A stretch of 64,000 bases of DNA from Pseudomonas fragi (GCF_002269505.1 NZ_NQKQ01000007.1:62001-126000), one strand, 5' to 3'. Positions 27,493 to 40,949 are shown, counted from the first letter of the stretch. The notes: generated by a model not told the origin, from the sequence alone. A program made the numbers and translations.

Positions 27493-29154
27493 TCAGGCGA
27501 CCGGTAATGCTGCCGTACGGTTAACGCCTGCTATTTGCTGCGGTGTTTCAAGCGAGGCCTGCACAATCAACTGCGCGGCTTTTTCACCAATCATCAGGGT
27601 CGGAGAACAGGTATTACCCGACACGATGCTGGGCATGATCGACGCGTCTGCCACCCTCAAACCCGGTACCCCATGAACGCGCAATTGGGCATCGACCACT
27701 GCCTCGGCGTCCTGGCCCATGCGGCAAGTGCCCACAGGATGAAAAATCGTCGTACCAATACGGGCGGCAGCGTCGTACAGCTCTTGCTCGGTTTTCAGGT
27801 CTTTACCCGGGAGGTATTCCTCCGGAGTGAAGGCTTGCAAGGCGGCGCTGGCCACGATGCGCCGGGTCAGGCGAATCGCATCTGCAGCGACCTTCAAATC
27901 GTCAGGGTGGCTCAGGTAATTGGGGTCAATCAGCGGCGCGTCATCCGGGTTGGCCGAACGTATGTCGACCCGGCCCCGGCTTTTTGGGCGCAAGTTGCAA
28001 ACCGATGCGGTAAAGGCAGGAAAGGTGTGCAACGGCTCGCCAAAACGCTCAAGGGATAGCGGCTGGACGTGGTACTGCAAGTTGGCAGAAGGCTGGCCCG
28101 GATCAGACTTCACAAATGCCCCCAACTGACTGGGTGCCATCGCCAAAGGACCACTGCGATCGTAGGCATATCGCAGGCCCATGCCGACTTTGCCCCACAG
28201 GCTGTTGGCAACCTGATTAAGGGTGCGGGCATTGCTCAATTTGAAAATCAGGCGTAACTGCAAATGGTCCTGCAAATTGCCACCCACACCGGGCAGTTCG
28301 TGCTGCACTGTTATCCCCAGGCTTTCGAGCAGGGGCCGCGGGCCAATACCCGAGCGCTGCAAGATCCCTGGAGAGCCAATCGAGCCTGCACACAGGATAA
28401 TCTCGCGACCCGCCGTGAAGGCATGCTGCGCGCCTTGCCAGCGAGCGCTGACCTGGGTGGCCCGACCGTTCTCCAGCAGCACCTTATCGACCTGAACGTC
28501 GGTCAGAACGGTCAGGTTGGGACGCTTGAGCACGGGCCGCAAAAAAGCCTTGGAAGCATTCCAGCGCACACCGGCGCGCTGGTTGACCTGAAAGTATCCA
28601 CAACCCTGATTGTCGCCGCCGTTGAAATCGCTGACGCTGGCAATCCCGCTTTGCGCGGCCGCGTCACGAAAGGCATCGAGGATAGGCCAGCTATAGCGCT
28701 GTTGTTCGACCCGCCATTCACCCGTACTGCCATGCAGCTCGGAGTCTCCGGCAAAGTGTTTTTCGCTGCGTTTGAACAGTGGCAGCACGTCACTCCAGGC
28801 CCAGCCCGGATTGCCCAGCTCGGCCCAGCGGTCGTAATCGCCTGCCTGACCGCGCATGTAAATCATGCCGTTGATCGAAGAACTGCCACCCAGCACCTTG
28901 CCCCGCGGGTAACTCAGGCTGCGACCTTGCAAGCCGGCCTGGGCCTCGGTTTTGAAACACCAGTCGGTGCGCGGGTTACCGATGCAATACAGGTAACCCA
29001 CCGGGATGTGGATCCACGGGTAGTTATCTTGCCCGCCCGCTTCAAGCAGCAATACGTTGTGACGAGGATTGGCAGACAGCCGATTCGCCAACACAGAACC
29101 CGCCGGCCCGGCGCCCACAACGATGTAGTCGTACACCTTATCGGCTGATGGCAT
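27493..29154 (-). CDS. GMC family FAD-dependent oxidoreductase (choline dehydrogenase-like)
   Basis: A flavoprotein alcohol dehydrogenase of 553 residues. The FAD Rossmann loop is YIVVGAGPAGSVLANRLS at residues 10-27. GMC signature 1 is GKVLGGSSSINGMIYMRG and signature 2 is LCAGSIGSPGILQRSGIG. The C-terminal catalytic His lies in FHPVGTCRMG. The second active-site strand reads SGNTCSPTLMIGEKAAQLI, with Cys where many relatives have Asn (GNTNAPT). Annotation pipelines tend to call such proteins BetA, but the lack of BetB/BetI neighbours makes choline unlikely. It diverges from the LysR gene and precedes the MFS carrier, so an imported alcohol is a reasonable guess. Confidence 0.87.
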   Translation of the reverse strand: MPSADKVYDYIVVGAGPAGSVLANRLSANPRHNVLLLEAGGQDNYPWIHIPVGYLYCIGNPRTDWCFKTEAQAGLQGRSLSYPRGKVLGGSSSINGMIYMRGQAGDYDRWAELGNPGWAWSDVLPLFKRSEKHFAGDSELHGSTGEWRVEQQRYSWPILDAFRDAAAQSGIASVSDFNGGDNQGCGYFQVNQRAGVRWNASKAFLRPVLKRPNLTVLTDVQVDKVLLENGRATQVSARWQGAQHAFTAGREIILCAGSIGSPGILQRSGIGPRPLLESLGITVQHELPGVGGNLQDHLQLRLIFKLSNARTLNQVANSLWGKVGMGLRYAYDRSGPLAMAPSQLGAFVKSDPGQPSANLQYHVQPLSLERFGEPLHTFPAFTASVCNLRPKSRGRVDIRSANPDDAPLIDPNYLSHPDDLKVAADAIRLTRRIVASAALQAFTPEEYLPGKDLKTEQELYDAAARIGTTIFHPVGTCRMGQDAEAVVDAQLRVHGVPGLRVADASIMPSIVSGNTCSPTLMIGEKAAQLIVQASLETPQQIAGVNRTAALPVA

Positions 29155-29305
29155 TTAGCACCTCGCGCCTTTTATTTATTGTTCTTGTCCTACACCATCC
29201 TATTGATTATTTTCGTGTTGCAAACGCGAGATTTCACCCATGCCATGTGCGTTTTTGCACAGCCAGCTGTAAGCAATCTCTGATGTAGCACTCTTGGAGT
29301 TGATC

Positions 29306-30193
29306 ATGTTCGACTGGAATGACATGCGGTACTTCCTGGAGTTGCAGCGCAGCGGCCGGTTGCTGACTGCTGCCAAGCGCCTGAACACCACCCATAGCAC
29401 CGTGGCACGGCACATTGAGAGCATCGAACAGCACCTCGGCGCCGCACTGTTTGTACAGCATGCCCAAGGCTACGAACTGACCCCGGCCGGGCAAGCCTTG
29501 CTCAAACACGCCGAAGCCATGGAAAACACCGCATTGCTGGCCCAGGAAGAAATCAATCAGTCCCTCACCCCCTTGGGCAAAATCCGCCTGGGTGTCACCG
29601 AGGGCATCGGCATCATGTTTATCGCCCCTCGGCTGCGGGGCTTGTTCGAACGCTATCCAGGGCTGGAGGTGGAGCTGGTCGCGGTACCGCGCTTTGTCAG
29701 CATCCTCAACCGCGAGGCAGAAATCAGCATCCACCTGGACCGCCCCAACGCCGACCTGTTGATAACTCGCAAGCTCACCGACTACCGGCTCGCGCTTTAC
29801 GCCAGCCGTCTATATCTGGACAAGGCGCCGCCTCTGAACAGCCGCGACGATCTGGCCAACCACTACTGGATCGGCTACGTCGACGACCTGCTGTTCAGTC
29901 AGGAGTTGTTGTTCCTCAACACCTTCTGCCGCACACCGACCGTGACCTTTCGCAGCACCAGCGTCATTGCCCAGCAACAAGCTGCCCGCGCCGGTCTGGG
30001 TATCGCCGTATTGCCCAACTACATGGCCGCTGACGATCCCGACCTGGTGCGCGTATTACCTGACGAGTCTGTGCAACGCAGTTACTGGATCAGCACTCGC
30101 CGAGAACTGCACAAATCCGTAAGGCTGAGAGTGGTGTGGGATTTTTTACTGGAGTTGTGTCGCGAGGAGAGGGCAGTGCTGCTGGCGCCGTAG
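29306..30193 (+). CDS. LysR-type transcriptional regulator
   Basis: A 295-residue regulator. The start ATG at 29306 (MFDWNDMRYFLELQRSGRLL) is preferred because TTGGAG lies 6 bases before it. The N-terminal helix-turn-helix (LTAAKRLNTTHSTVARHIESIEQHLGAALFVQ) is typical of LysR proteins, followed by the linker helix and a substrate-binding-type effector domain from about residue 90 (KIRLGVTEGIGIMFIAPRL). It is divergent from the GMC oxidoreductase gene across a 150-base gap, the classic LysR layout, so it probably controls that gene and the MFS carrier in response to their substrate. Confidence 0.9.
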   Translation: MFDWNDMRYFLELQRSGRLLTAAKRLNTTHSTVARHIESIEQHLGAALFVQHAQGYELTPAGQALLKHAEAMENTALLAQEEINQSLTPLGKIRLGVTEGIGIMFIAPRLRGLFERYPGLEVELVAVPRFVSILNREAEISIHLDRPNADLLITRKLTDYRLALYASRLYLDKAPPLNSRDDLANHYWIGYVDDLLFSQELLFLNTFCRTPTVTFRSTSVIAQQQAARAGLGIAVLPNYMAADDPDLVRVLPDESVQRSYWISTRRELHKSVRLRVVWDFLLELCREERAVLLAP

Positions 30194-30210
30194 TCATTTT
30201 CCAGCCATTA

Positions 30211-30240
30211 AAAAGGCCAACGCTATGCGTTGGCCTTTTT
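30211..30240. terminator. bidirectional terminator between LysR gene and gyrB
   Basis: Stem AAAAGGCCAACGC / GCGTTGGCCTTTT with loop TAT and flanking A and T tracts, placed between converging genes. Confidence 0.9.
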
Positions 30241-30263
30241 CGGTACTGCGGATCAAACCGGGA

Positions 30264-33790
<3,527 letters not shown>

Positions 33791-33811
33791 CTAACGTGGG
33801 CTGTGCATAAG

Positions 33812-34915
33812 TTACAGGCGCATCGGCATGACAACGTAGGCCGAGTCGTCGTTGTCCGACTCCTGGACCAGGGCGCTGCTGTTGGAGTCCGACAGGATCA
33901 GACGCACTTGTTCAGTGGTCATCACGCCCAGCACGTCCAGCAGGTAGCTCACGTTGAAGCCGATCTCAAGGGAGCCGCCGTTGTAATCAACGCCTACTTC
34001 TTCTTCAGCTTCTTCCTGCTCCGGGTTATTGGCCTGGATTTTAAGCTGGCCATTGGCCAGTTGCAGACGGATACCACGATACTTCTCGTTGGACAGGATC
34101 GCGGTACGGCTGAACGCTTCACGCAGTGCCTGACGGTCACCGATCACCACCTTGTCACCGCCTTTAGGCAGCACGCGCTCGTAGTCCGGGAACTTGCCGT
34201 CTACCAGCTTGGAGGTAAAGGTGAACTCGCCGGTGGTGGCACGGATATGGTGTGCCCCCAGAACGATGCTCACTTCGCCGTCCGGCTCGGTCAGCAGGCG
34301 CGCCAGCTCAAGGATACCCTTGCGCGGTACGATCACCTGGTGACGGTCTGGCTGGCCGATATCGGCTTTCATCGAGCACATGGCCAGACGGTGACCGTCG
34401 GTGGCCACAGCACGGATGATGCCGGCCGACACTTCCAGCAGCATGCCGTTGAGGTAGTAACGAACGTCCTGCTGGGCCATGGCAAAGCTGGTGCGCTCGA
34501 TCAGGCGGCGCAATTTGCTTTGTTGCAGGCTGCAGGTCAGCGAGCCCGGGCCTTCTTCAACCGTCGGGAAATCATTGGCTGGCAGGGTGGACAGGGTAAA
34601 GCGGCTACGGCCTGCCTTGACCACCAGCTTGTTGTCATCGAGTTTGATGTCGATCAGGGCATCGTTGGGCAGGCTTTTGCAGATATCCATCAGCTTGCGC
34701 GCAGGCACAGTGATTTCGCCTGGCTCGGCCGGCTCTTCAAGTTGCACGCGGCCAACCAGTTCGACCTCAAGGTCGGTACCGGTCAGCGACAGTTGCTGGC
34801 CTTCGACAACCAACAGCACGTTGGACAATACCGGCAAGGTCTGGCGGCGTTCAACGACGCCTGCGACCAGTTGCAGGGGTTTCAACAGGGCTTCGCGTTG
34901 AATGGTGAAATGCAT
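33812..34915 (-). CDS. dnaN: DNA polymerase III beta sliding clamp
   Basis: Ring-shaped processivity clamp; two copies encircle DNA and tether Pol III and other clamp clients. The 367-residue length is exact for the family. It starts MHFTIQREALLKPLQLVAGVVERRQTLPVLSN and ends ALVQESDNDDSAYVVMPMRL, the universal C-terminal MPMRL that forms part of the hydrophobic client-binding groove. Three topologically similar domains are present. It is 38 bases after dnaA in the replication operon. Confidence 0.98.
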   Translation of the reverse strand: MHFTIQREALLKPLQLVAGVVERRQTLPVLSNVLLVVEGQQLSLTGTDLEVELVGRVQLEEPAEPGEITVPARKLMDICKSLPNDALIDIKLDDNKLVVKAGRSRFTLSTLPANDFPTVEEGPGSLTCSLQQSKLRRLIERTSFAMAQQDVRYYLNGMLLEVSAGIIRAVATDGHRLAMCSMKADIGQPDRHQVIVPRKGILELARLLTEPDGEVSIVLGAHHIRATTGEFTFTSKLVDGKFPDYERVLPKGGDKVVIGDRQALREAFSRTAILSNEKYRGIRLQLANGQLKIQANNPEQEEAEEEVGVDYNGGSLEIGFNVSYLLDVLGVMTTEQVRLILSDSNSSALVQESDNDDSAYVVMPMRL

Positions 34916-34953
34916 GGTCTAGTCCCTTGCCTTAATAAGCTGCGCTGGTGTCA

Positions 34954-36453
34954 TCAGGTTGTCAGAGTTCGCAGCAGGTTCTTGTAGTCCTCGCGGATGT
35001 CCGCGTCGGATTCCTTAAGCTCGTTGATCTTGCGGCATGCGTGCAAAACCGTAGTGTGATCGCGACCGCCAAACACATCGCCGATTTCCGGCAGGCTGTG
35101 GTTGGTCAGTTCCTTGGACAGTGCCATGGCGACCTGGCGTGGTCGCGCAACCGAGCGCGAGCGGCGCTTGGACAGCAAGTCCGAAATCTTGATCTTGTAG
35201 TACTCGGCCACGGTGCGCTGGATGTTATCCACAGAGACGAGTTTGTCTTGCAGCGCCAGCAAGTCTTTAAGGGACTCGCGAATCAGCTCGATGGTGATGT
35301 CGCGGCCCATAAAGTGCGAGTGAGCGATAACGCGCTTAAGCGCGCCTTCTAGCTCACGCACGTTGGAGCGAATGCGCTGGGCAATAAAGAAGGCTGCATC
35401 GTGGGGCAGGTCAACCTTGGCCTGATCGGCCTTCTTCATCAAGATCGCTACGCGGGTCTCCAGCTCCGGCGGCTCGACGGCAACCGTCAGTCCCCAGCCA
35501 AAGCGCGACTTGAGACGCTCTTCGAGGCCTTCGATTTCTTTCGGGTAACGGTCACTGGTCAGAATCACTTGCTGACCGCCTTCAAGCAGGGCGTTGAAGG
35601 TGTGGAAGAACTCTTCCTGGGACCGTTCCTTGCGCGCGAAGAATTGAATGTCATCGATGAGCAAGGCATCGACCGAACGGTAGAAGCGCTTGAACTCGTT
35701 GATGGCATTGAGCTGCAGGGCTTTAACCATATCCGCTACAAAACGCTCGGAATGCAGGTACACGACCTTGGCATTCGGGTTTTTCTTTAACAGGTGGTTG
35801 CCCACCGCGTGCATCAAGTGAGTCTTACCCAGACCTACGCCGCCATAAAGGAAGAGCGGGTTGTAACCGTGCTTGGGGTTATCCGCCACTTGCCACGCCG
35901 CAGCGCGAGCCAGTTGGTTGGACTTGCCCTCAACAAAGTTTTCGAAGGTAAAGGTGCGGTTCAGATAGCTGGTGTGCTTGAGCGCACCTTCAACCTGAAC
36001 GGTGCGTTGCTCGGCACGCACGGGTGCTTGCTGCGAGCTGGCGCCGGCCATCGGGTCGAAGCTGGCGCGCGAAGGCTCTTCGCTGGCGGGCTCGGACTGT
36101 TTGGGTGCTGGCGCGGCGGCTGCAGGCGCAGGTGCACTCGGCGCCGGGGCTTGCTGGGAAGCCGATGCCGCCAAGGGCGCATTGGGCGCAGCACGAGGCG
36201 CCGAGCTGCGTTTGCTGCCTATTAATAAGGACAACGCTGGCGCCATGCCATTGCTGTGCTCATTCAACAGTTCAAGCAAACGGCTCAGGTACTTTTCGTT
36301 GACCCAGTCGAGAACGAATCGGTTGGGTGCATACACACGCAACTCGTCGCCTTCGGCTTCGACCTGTAGTGGACGGATCCAGGTGTTGAATTGCTGGGCA
36401 GGCAGCTCATCGCGCAAAAGCTCCACGCACTGCTGCCAAAGTTCCACTGACAC
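34954..36453 (-). CDS. dnaA: chromosomal replication initiator DnaA
   Basis: AAA+ initiator that binds DnaA boxes at oriC and opens the AT-rich element. The 499 residues show domain I ([29 protein letters not shown]), a Pro/Ala-rich flexible domain II (residues about 85-150), the AAA+ domain III with Walker [12 protein letters not shown] and Walker [10 protein letters not shown], and domain IV with the DNA-binding signature [38 protein letters not shown]. The start faces oriC. An exact DnaA 9-mer also lies within the gene (35225-35233). Autoregulation through boxes just upstream is likely. Confidence 0.98.
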   Translation of the reverse strand: MSVELWQQCVELLRDELPAQQFNTWIRPLQVEAEGDELRVYAPNRFVLDWVNEKYLSRLLELLNEHSNGMAPALSLLIGSKRSSAPRAAPNAPLAASASQQAPAPSAPAPAAAAPAPKQSEPASEEPSRASFDPMAGASSQQAPVRAEQRTVQVEGALKHTSYLNRTFTFENFVEGKSNQLARAAAWQVADNPKHGYNPLFLYGGVGLGKTHLMHAVGNHLLKKNPNAKVVYLHSERFVADMVKALQLNAINEFKRFYRSVDALLIDDIQFFARKERSQEEFFHTFNALLEGGQQVILTSDRYPKEIEGLEERLKSRFGWGLTVAVEPPELETRVAILMKKADQAKVDLPHDAAFFIAQRIRSNVRELEGALKRVIAHSHFMGRDITIELIRESLKDLLALQDKLVSVDNIQRTVAEYYKIKISDLLSKRRSRSVARPRQVAMALSKELTNHSLPEIGDVFGGRDHTTVLHACRKINELKESDADIREDYKNLLRTLTT

Positions 36454-36927
36454 GGATATCCCCTAAGTTGAAAGCCGGTGAGGCAAAAACAGGCGCCATT
36501 GTAGCGACCGCAGCCCCACTTATCCACATGTAGCTGAGCTGCATATAAGGCGTTGGCAGGCTTTTTACTGTGAACAAAGCGACAAATGGTATGTGAATAA
36601 GGTCTGTGGATAAGCGGGCCTGAGCCCATTGCACAAGTGGGGGTAAAACTCTGTGCATAACCAGCCTGTGGATAAAGAGGCCTTTCATGCACAGCTTTTC
36701 CGAGGTTGCAGCACAGGCAAAGCACGGCTTGTGGACAACCTTTCTGATCTCTGAAAACCTTGCTGCATAAGGGCTGCGTAGAGTTATCCACAGATAAATG
36801 GCTCTATAAGAGTAATAAGTTCTTTAAAAGAGCTTTAAATACTTCGTTTTTTTATTTCTATAGTTGGCAGGCACCAGGCTGGTGCAAAACGGCAAACATC
36901 TATTTAGCAGTAAACGTTGGTTGGAAA
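36454..36927. other. oriC: origin of replication oriC (dnaA-rpmH region)
   Basis: Non-coding region holding DnaA boxes. Exact TTATCCACA lies at 36520-36528 and 36784-36792 (plus) and 36605-36613 and 36667-36675 (minus). One-base variants are TTATTCACA at 36592-36600, TTATGCACA at 36652-36660, TTGTTCACA at 36569-36577 and TTGTCCACA at 36730-36738, all minus. The last plus-strand box is followed by an A/T-rich stretch (36793-36860) suited to be the unwinding element. This matches the known Pseudomonas origin between dnaA and rpmH. Confidence 0.93.
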
Positions 36928-36956
36928 TTGACCTATCGGCTTGCATTCTCTAGAAT
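36928..36956 (+). promoter_or_regulatory. sigma70-type promoter of rpmH
   Basis: TTGACC and TAGAAT separated by exactly 17 bases, with the -10 box ending 60 bases before the rpmH start. It probably drives rpmH-rnpA-yidD-yidC. Confidence 0.75.
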
Positions 36957-37016
36957 CGCCGGTCTCTTAAAACGGGGGCCATTCCGGCCCGTTGTGGACG
37001 AACCAGGTAGCACGAC

Positions 37017-37151
37017 ATGAAACGTACTTTCCAACCAAGCACTATCAAACGCGCCCGCACTCACGGTTTCCGTGCTCGCATGGCTACTAAAAACGGCCGT
37101 GCAGTCCTGTCGCGTCGCCGCGCCAAAGGCCGTGCACGTCTGGCAGTTTGA
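37017..37151 (+). CDS. rpmH: 50S ribosomal protein L34
   Basis: Small basic protein of the large ribosomal subunit. The 44-residue translation [32 protein letters not shown] is the universal L34 pattern and ends with TGA at 37149-37151. AACCAGGTAGCACGAC precedes the ATG. The first gene rightward from oriC, it is followed by rnpA 10 bases later, the conserved bacterial order. Confidence 0.98.
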   Translation: MKRTFQPSTIKRARTHGFRARMATKNGRAVLSRRRAKGRARLAV

Positions 37152-37161
37152 TAATCAGACA

Positions 37162-37569
37162 ATGGTGGTGAGTCAGGACTTCAGTCGGGAAAAGCGGTTA
37201 CTCACTCCCCGACATTTCAAGGCAGTCTTTGACTCCCCCACCGGCAAGGTTCCGGGGAAAAATCTCCTGCTCCTTGCGCGTAGCAACGATCTTGATCACC
37301 CCCGCCTGGGGTTAGTGATCGGGAAAAAGAGCGTAAAGCTCTCCGTTGAGCGCAATCGCCTTAAGCGTTTGATGCGTGAATCGTTTCGTCTCCACCAGGA
37401 TTTACTGGTTGGTTGGGATATCGTTATCGTCGCGCGCAAAGGTTTGGGTGACGTAGAGAACCCCGAATTGATTCAGCATTTCGGCAAACTCTGGAAGCGT
37501 CTGGCCCGTAACACGCCAGTTCCAGCGGTTAAAACCGAAACTGTAGGGGTAGGCAGTCCTGATGCGTAA
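37162..37569 (+). CDS. rnpA: ribonuclease P protein component
   Basis: Basic protein subunit that works with RNase P RNA to mature the 5' ends of tRNAs. The ATG at 37162 ([23 protein letters not shown]) gives 135 residues; an upstream in-frame start would lie inside rpmH, and GTG codons at 37165 and 37168 are alternatives. The RNA-binding signature reads [24 protein letters not shown]. The 3' end overlaps yidD by 8 bases. Confidence 0.96.
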   Translation: MVVSQDFSREKRLLTPRHFKAVFDSPTGKVPGKNLLLLARSNDLDHPRLGLVIGKKSVKLSVERNRLKRLMRESFRLHQDLLVGWDIVIVARKGLGDVENPELIQHFGKLWKRLARNTPVPAVKTETVGVGSPDA

Positions 37570-37795
37570 ACTGGCGCTCGTTCCGATCCAGTTTTATCGT
37601 TATGCCATTAGTCCTTTGATGGCCAGCCACTGCCGTTTCTACCCCAGTTGTTCCTGCTACGCGTTGGAAGCCATCGAAAATCATGGCCTTCTGCGCGGCG
37701 GCTGGCTGACCTTTCGTCGTTTAGGTCGCTGTCACCCGTGGAATCCCGGTGGTTACGACCCGGTTCCGCCTATCCCTACCTCCCGTTCTTCTTGA
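37562..37795 (+). CDS. yidD: membrane protein insertion efficiency factor YidD
   Basis: Small 77-residue protein that assists YidC-dependent membrane insertion, probably bound to the inner face of the membrane. The family core [27 protein letters not shown] contains the three conserved Cys, and [15 protein letters not shown] follows. It overlaps the rnpA end and lies 13 bases before yidC, as in most Gammaproteobacteria. Confidence 0.95.
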   Translation: MRKLALVPIQFYRYAISPLMASHCRFYPSCSCYALEAIENHGLLRGGWLTFRRLGRCHPWNPGGYDPVPPIPTSRSS

Positions 37796-37808
37796 TGGCC
37801 GAGTAATC

Positions 37809-39491
37809 ATGGATATTAAACGCACGATCCTGATCGTCGCTCTCGCAGTCGTGTCCTACGTTATGGTTCTGAAATGGAACCAGGACTACGGCCAAGCTGC
37901 CCTGCCGACTCAGAATGTTGCCGCCAGCACCACCGCACCGGCTTTGCCCGATACGGTTTCAGGTAACAACGCTTCGAACAGTGCCGATGTACCCAGCGCC
38001 AATACTGATACCAGCACACCGACTGAAACCCCGGTGGCTGCAAGCAAAGACCTCATCCACGTAAAAACGGATGTTCTGGATATCGCGATTGATCCACAGG
38101 GTGGCGACATTGCCCAGTTGCGTCTGCCGCTTTACCCACGTCGCCAGGATCACCCGGATGTTCCTTTCCAGTTGTTCGATAACGGCAACGAACGCACCTA
38201 TCTGGCACAAAGTGGCCTGACAGGCGTTGATGGCCCGGACGCCCGTCCGTCAGGTCGTCCTGTTTTCAGCACTGAGAAAAAGACCTACGAACTGGCCCCA
38301 GGCCAGGATCAACTGGTTGTTGATCTGAAATTCAGCGAAAACGGCATCAACTACATCAAACGCTTCACGCTCAAGCGTGGTTTGTACGATGTACAAGTCA
38401 GCTATCTGATTGATAACGAGAGCGGCAAGCCGTGGAACGGCAACCTGTTCGCGCAATTGAAGCGTGACGCCAGCTCCGATCCTTCTTCCAGCACCGCCAC
38501 CGGCACTGCGACTTACCTGGGCGCTGCCCTGTGGACAAGTGCAGAGCCGTACAAAAAAGTGTCGATGAAAGATATCGACAAGGCTCAGCTGAAAGAAACC
38601 GTACAAGGCGGCTGGGTTGCCTGGTTGCAGCACTACTTTGTGACCGCGTGGATCCCTCAGAAAGGCGATAACAACGTCGTTCAGACCCGCAAAGACAACC
38701 AGGGCAACTACATCATCGGTTTCACTGGCCCAACCTTGACCGTTGAGCCGGGCAAAACTGCTGAAACCAGCGCTACGTTGTACGCCGGTCCGAAAAGCCA
38801 GGGTGTACTCAAAGAGTTATCCCCAGGCCTGGAACTGACAGTCGACTACGGCATCCTGTGGTTCATTGCCCAGCCTATTTTCTGGCTGCTGCAACATATC
38901 CACAGCCTGGTCGGTAACTGGGGCTGGTCGATCATCTTCCTGACCATGCTGATCAAAGGGATCTTCTTCCCTCTGTCGGCTGCCAGCTACAAGTCGATGG
39001 CCCGCATGCGCGCTGTGGCACCAAAACTGGCCGCTCTGAAAGAGCAGTTCGGTGATGACCGCCAGAAAATGTCGCAAGCGATGATGGAGCTGTACAAGAA
39101 AGAGAAGATCAATCCACTGGGCGGCTGCTTGCCGATTCTGGTGCAGATGCCGGTCTTCCTGTCCTTGTACTGGGTACTTCTGGAAAGTGTTGAAATGCGC
39201 CAGGCGCCGTTCATGCTCTGGATTACCGACCTGTCGATCAAAGACCCGTTCTTCATTCTGCCGATTATCATGGGCGCAACCATGTTCATCCAGCAGCGTC
39301 TGAACCCGACTCCGCCGGATCCGATGCAGGCCAAGGTGATGAAGCTGATGCCAATCATCTTCACCTTCTTCTTCCTGTGGTTCCCGGCTGGTCTGGTGCT
39401 GTACTGGGTTGTGAACAACTGCCTGTCCATCGCTCAACAGTGGTACATCACGCGTAAAGTTGAAGCAGCTACCAAAAAAGCAGCTGAGTAA
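37809..39491 (+). CDS. yidC: membrane protein insertase YidC
   Basis: Inserts proteins into the inner membrane alone or with Sec; its clients include the ATP synthase c subunit encoded downstream in this window. The ATG at 37809 (MDIKRTILIVALAVVSYVMVLKWNQDY) gives 560 residues. After the first membrane helix there is a Ser/Thr/Ala-rich linker (about residues 35-80), the large periplasmic P1 domain, and five C-terminal helices from about residue 350. These contain GWSIIFLTMLIKGIFFPLS, the hydrophilic-groove Arg region, and NPLGGCLPILVQMPVFLSLYWVL. Confidence 0.97.
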   Translation: MDIKRTILIVALAVVSYVMVLKWNQDYGQAALPTQNVAASTTAPALPDTVSGNNASNSADVPSANTDTSTPTETPVAASKDLIHVKTDVLDIAIDPQGGDIAQLRLPLYPRRQDHPDVPFQLFDNGNERTYLAQSGLTGVDGPDARPSGRPVFSTEKKTYELAPGQDQLVVDLKFSENGINYIKRFTLKRGLYDVQVSYLIDNESGKPWNGNLFAQLKRDASSDPSSSTATGTATYLGAALWTSAEPYKKVSMKDIDKAQLKETVQGGWVAWLQHYFVTAWIPQKGDNNVVQTRKDNQGNYIIGFTGPTLTVEPGKTAETSATLYAGPKSQGVLKELSPGLELTVDYGILWFIAQPIFWLLQHIHSLVGNWGWSIIFLTMLIKGIFFPLSAASYKSMARMRAVAPKLAALKEQFGDDRQKMSQAMMELYKKEKINPLGGCLPILVQMPVFLSLYWVLLESVEMRQAPFMLWITDLSIKDPFFILPIIMGATMFIQQRLNPTPPDPMQAKVMKLMPIIFTFFFLWFPAGLVLYWVVNNCLSIAQQWYITRKVEAATKKAAE

Positions 39492-39513
39492 CTTACTCTG
39501 ATACGCACCACTC

Positions 39514-39539
39514 AAAACGCCCCCTAGTGGGGCGTTTTG
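39514..39539 (+). terminator. rho-independent terminator after yidC
   Basis: Stem AAAACGCCCC / GGGGCGTTTT around CTAGT, 23 bases after the yidC stop, with a short T-run. Confidence 0.8.
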
Positions 39540-39570
39540 CTATCCGTTACTTTTGTTTTGAGGCCTGTTT

Positions 39571-40938
39571 ATGAGTGTTCCGGCTGAGACCATTGCTGCA
39601 GTAGCGACTGCCCAAGGCCGAGGTGGTGTGGGGATCGTACGTATTTCCGGGCCCCTGGCCGGTGTTGCAGCCAAAGCGTTCAGTGAGCGTGAGCTCAAAC
39701 CGCGCTATGCCCATTACGGCCCTTTTTATGGCGAAAACCGCGAAGTGCTGGATGAAGGCATTGCGTTGTATTTCCCCGGGCCCAACTCCTTTACCGGCGA
39801 AGATGTATTGGAACTGCAGGGCCACGGCGGTCCGATCGTCCTCGATATGCTGCTGCAGCGCTGCATCCAGTTGGGCTGCCGTTTGGCCCGACCGGGGGAA
39901 TTCAGCGAGCGGGCATTTTTGAATGACAAACTCGACCTGGCCCAGGCCGAGGCTATCGCTGACCTGATCGAGGCAAGTTCTGCACAGGCCGCGCGTAACG
40001 CATTGCGCTCCTTGCAGGGCGCTTTTTCACAGCGTGTGCATAACTTGACCGAGCAACTGATCGGTTTGCGTATCTATGTCGAGGCAGCGATTGATTTCCC
40101 GGAAGAAGAAATCGACTTCCTCGCGGATGGCCATGTGCTCGGTATGCTCGACAAGGTGCGCGAAGAGTTATCCACCGTCCAGCGTGAAGCCGGGCAAGGT
40201 GCCTTGCTACGCGACGGCATGACAGTAGTGATTGCCGGGCGCCCCAACGCCGGCAAATCGAGCCTGCTCAATGCCCTGGCCGGGCGTGAAGCGGCAATCG
40301 TGACAGAGATTGCCGGTACCACCCGTGATGTACTGCGCGAACATATCCACATCGATGGCATGCCGTTGCACGTGGTCGACACGGCCGGGCTGCGTGACAC
40401 CGACGATCATGTGGAAAAAATCGGCGTGCAGCGGGCACTCAAGGCTATTGGCGAGGCTGATCGGGTATTGCTGGTGGTCGATGCCACCGCCCCTGAAGCT
40501 GATGACCCATTTGCCCTGTGGCCAGAGTTTCTTGAGCAGCGTCCTGATCCGGCGAAAGTGACCTTGATTCGTAACAAGGCTGATCTGAGCGGTGAGAACA
40601 TTGCCCTGGAAGTCAGCGAAGATGGCCACGTCACAATCAGCTTGAGCGCACGCTCAACGGATGGCCTGGACTTGCTGCGTGAACACCTCAAGGCCTGCAT
40701 GGGCTATGAGCAGACCTCGGAGAGCAGCTTCAGCGCACGCCGACGCCATCTGGAGGCACTGCAACATGCCAGCAAGGCACTTGAGCACGGCAGGGCACAA
40801 CTGACTCTGGCGGGCGCAGGGGAGTTGCTGGCAGAGGATTTGCGTCAGGCGCAACATTCACTCGGCGAGATTACCGGGGCATTCAGCTCCGATGATCTGC
40901 TGGGGAGGATTTTCTCCAGCTTCTGTATAGGCAAATAA
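39571..40938 (+). CDS. mnmE: tRNA uridine-5-carboxymethylaminomethyl(34) synthesis GTPase MnmE
   Basis: GTPase that, with MnmG, installs cmnm5U at the wobble position of tRNAs. The 455 residues comprise an N-terminal tetrahydrofolate-binding domain ([22 protein letters not shown]), a helical domain and an inserted G domain. Its motifs are G1 [15 protein letters not shown]2 TTRDV, G3 DTAGLRDT and G4 NKAD. The C-terminus ends FCIGK, with the catalytic Cys of the CIGK motif. Its partner mnmG is 2.3 kb downstream, with an ABC-F gene between them. Confidence 0.97.
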   Translation: MSVPAETIAAVATAQGRGGVGIVRISGPLAGVAAKAFSERELKPRYAHYGPFYGENREVLDEGIALYFPGPNSFTGEDVLELQGHGGPIVLDMLLQRCIQLGCRLARPGEFSERAFLNDKLDLAQAEAIADLIEASSAQAARNALRSLQGAFSQRVHNLTEQLIGLRIYVEAAIDFPEEEIDFLADGHVLGMLDKVREELSTVQREAGQGALLRDGMTVVIAGRPNAGKSSLLNALAGREAAIVTEIAGTTRDVLREHIHIDGMPLHVVDTAGLRDTDDHVEKIGVQRALKAIGEADRVLLVVDATAPEADDPFALWPEFLEQRPDPAKVTLIRNKADLSGENIALEVSEDGHVTISLSARSTDGLDLLREHLKACMGYEQTSESSFSARRRHLEALQHASKALEHGRAQLTLAGAGELLAEDLRQAQHSLGEITGAFSSDDLLGRIFSSFCIGK

Positions 40939-40949
40939 CAAAGCAGTTC

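Noticed and set aside
27493..29154. Naming the GMC oxidoreductase betA (choline dehydrogenase)
   Set aside because: No betB or betI beside it, a Cys replaces the usual Asn near the active site, and it pairs with an MHS-type carrier rather than betT.
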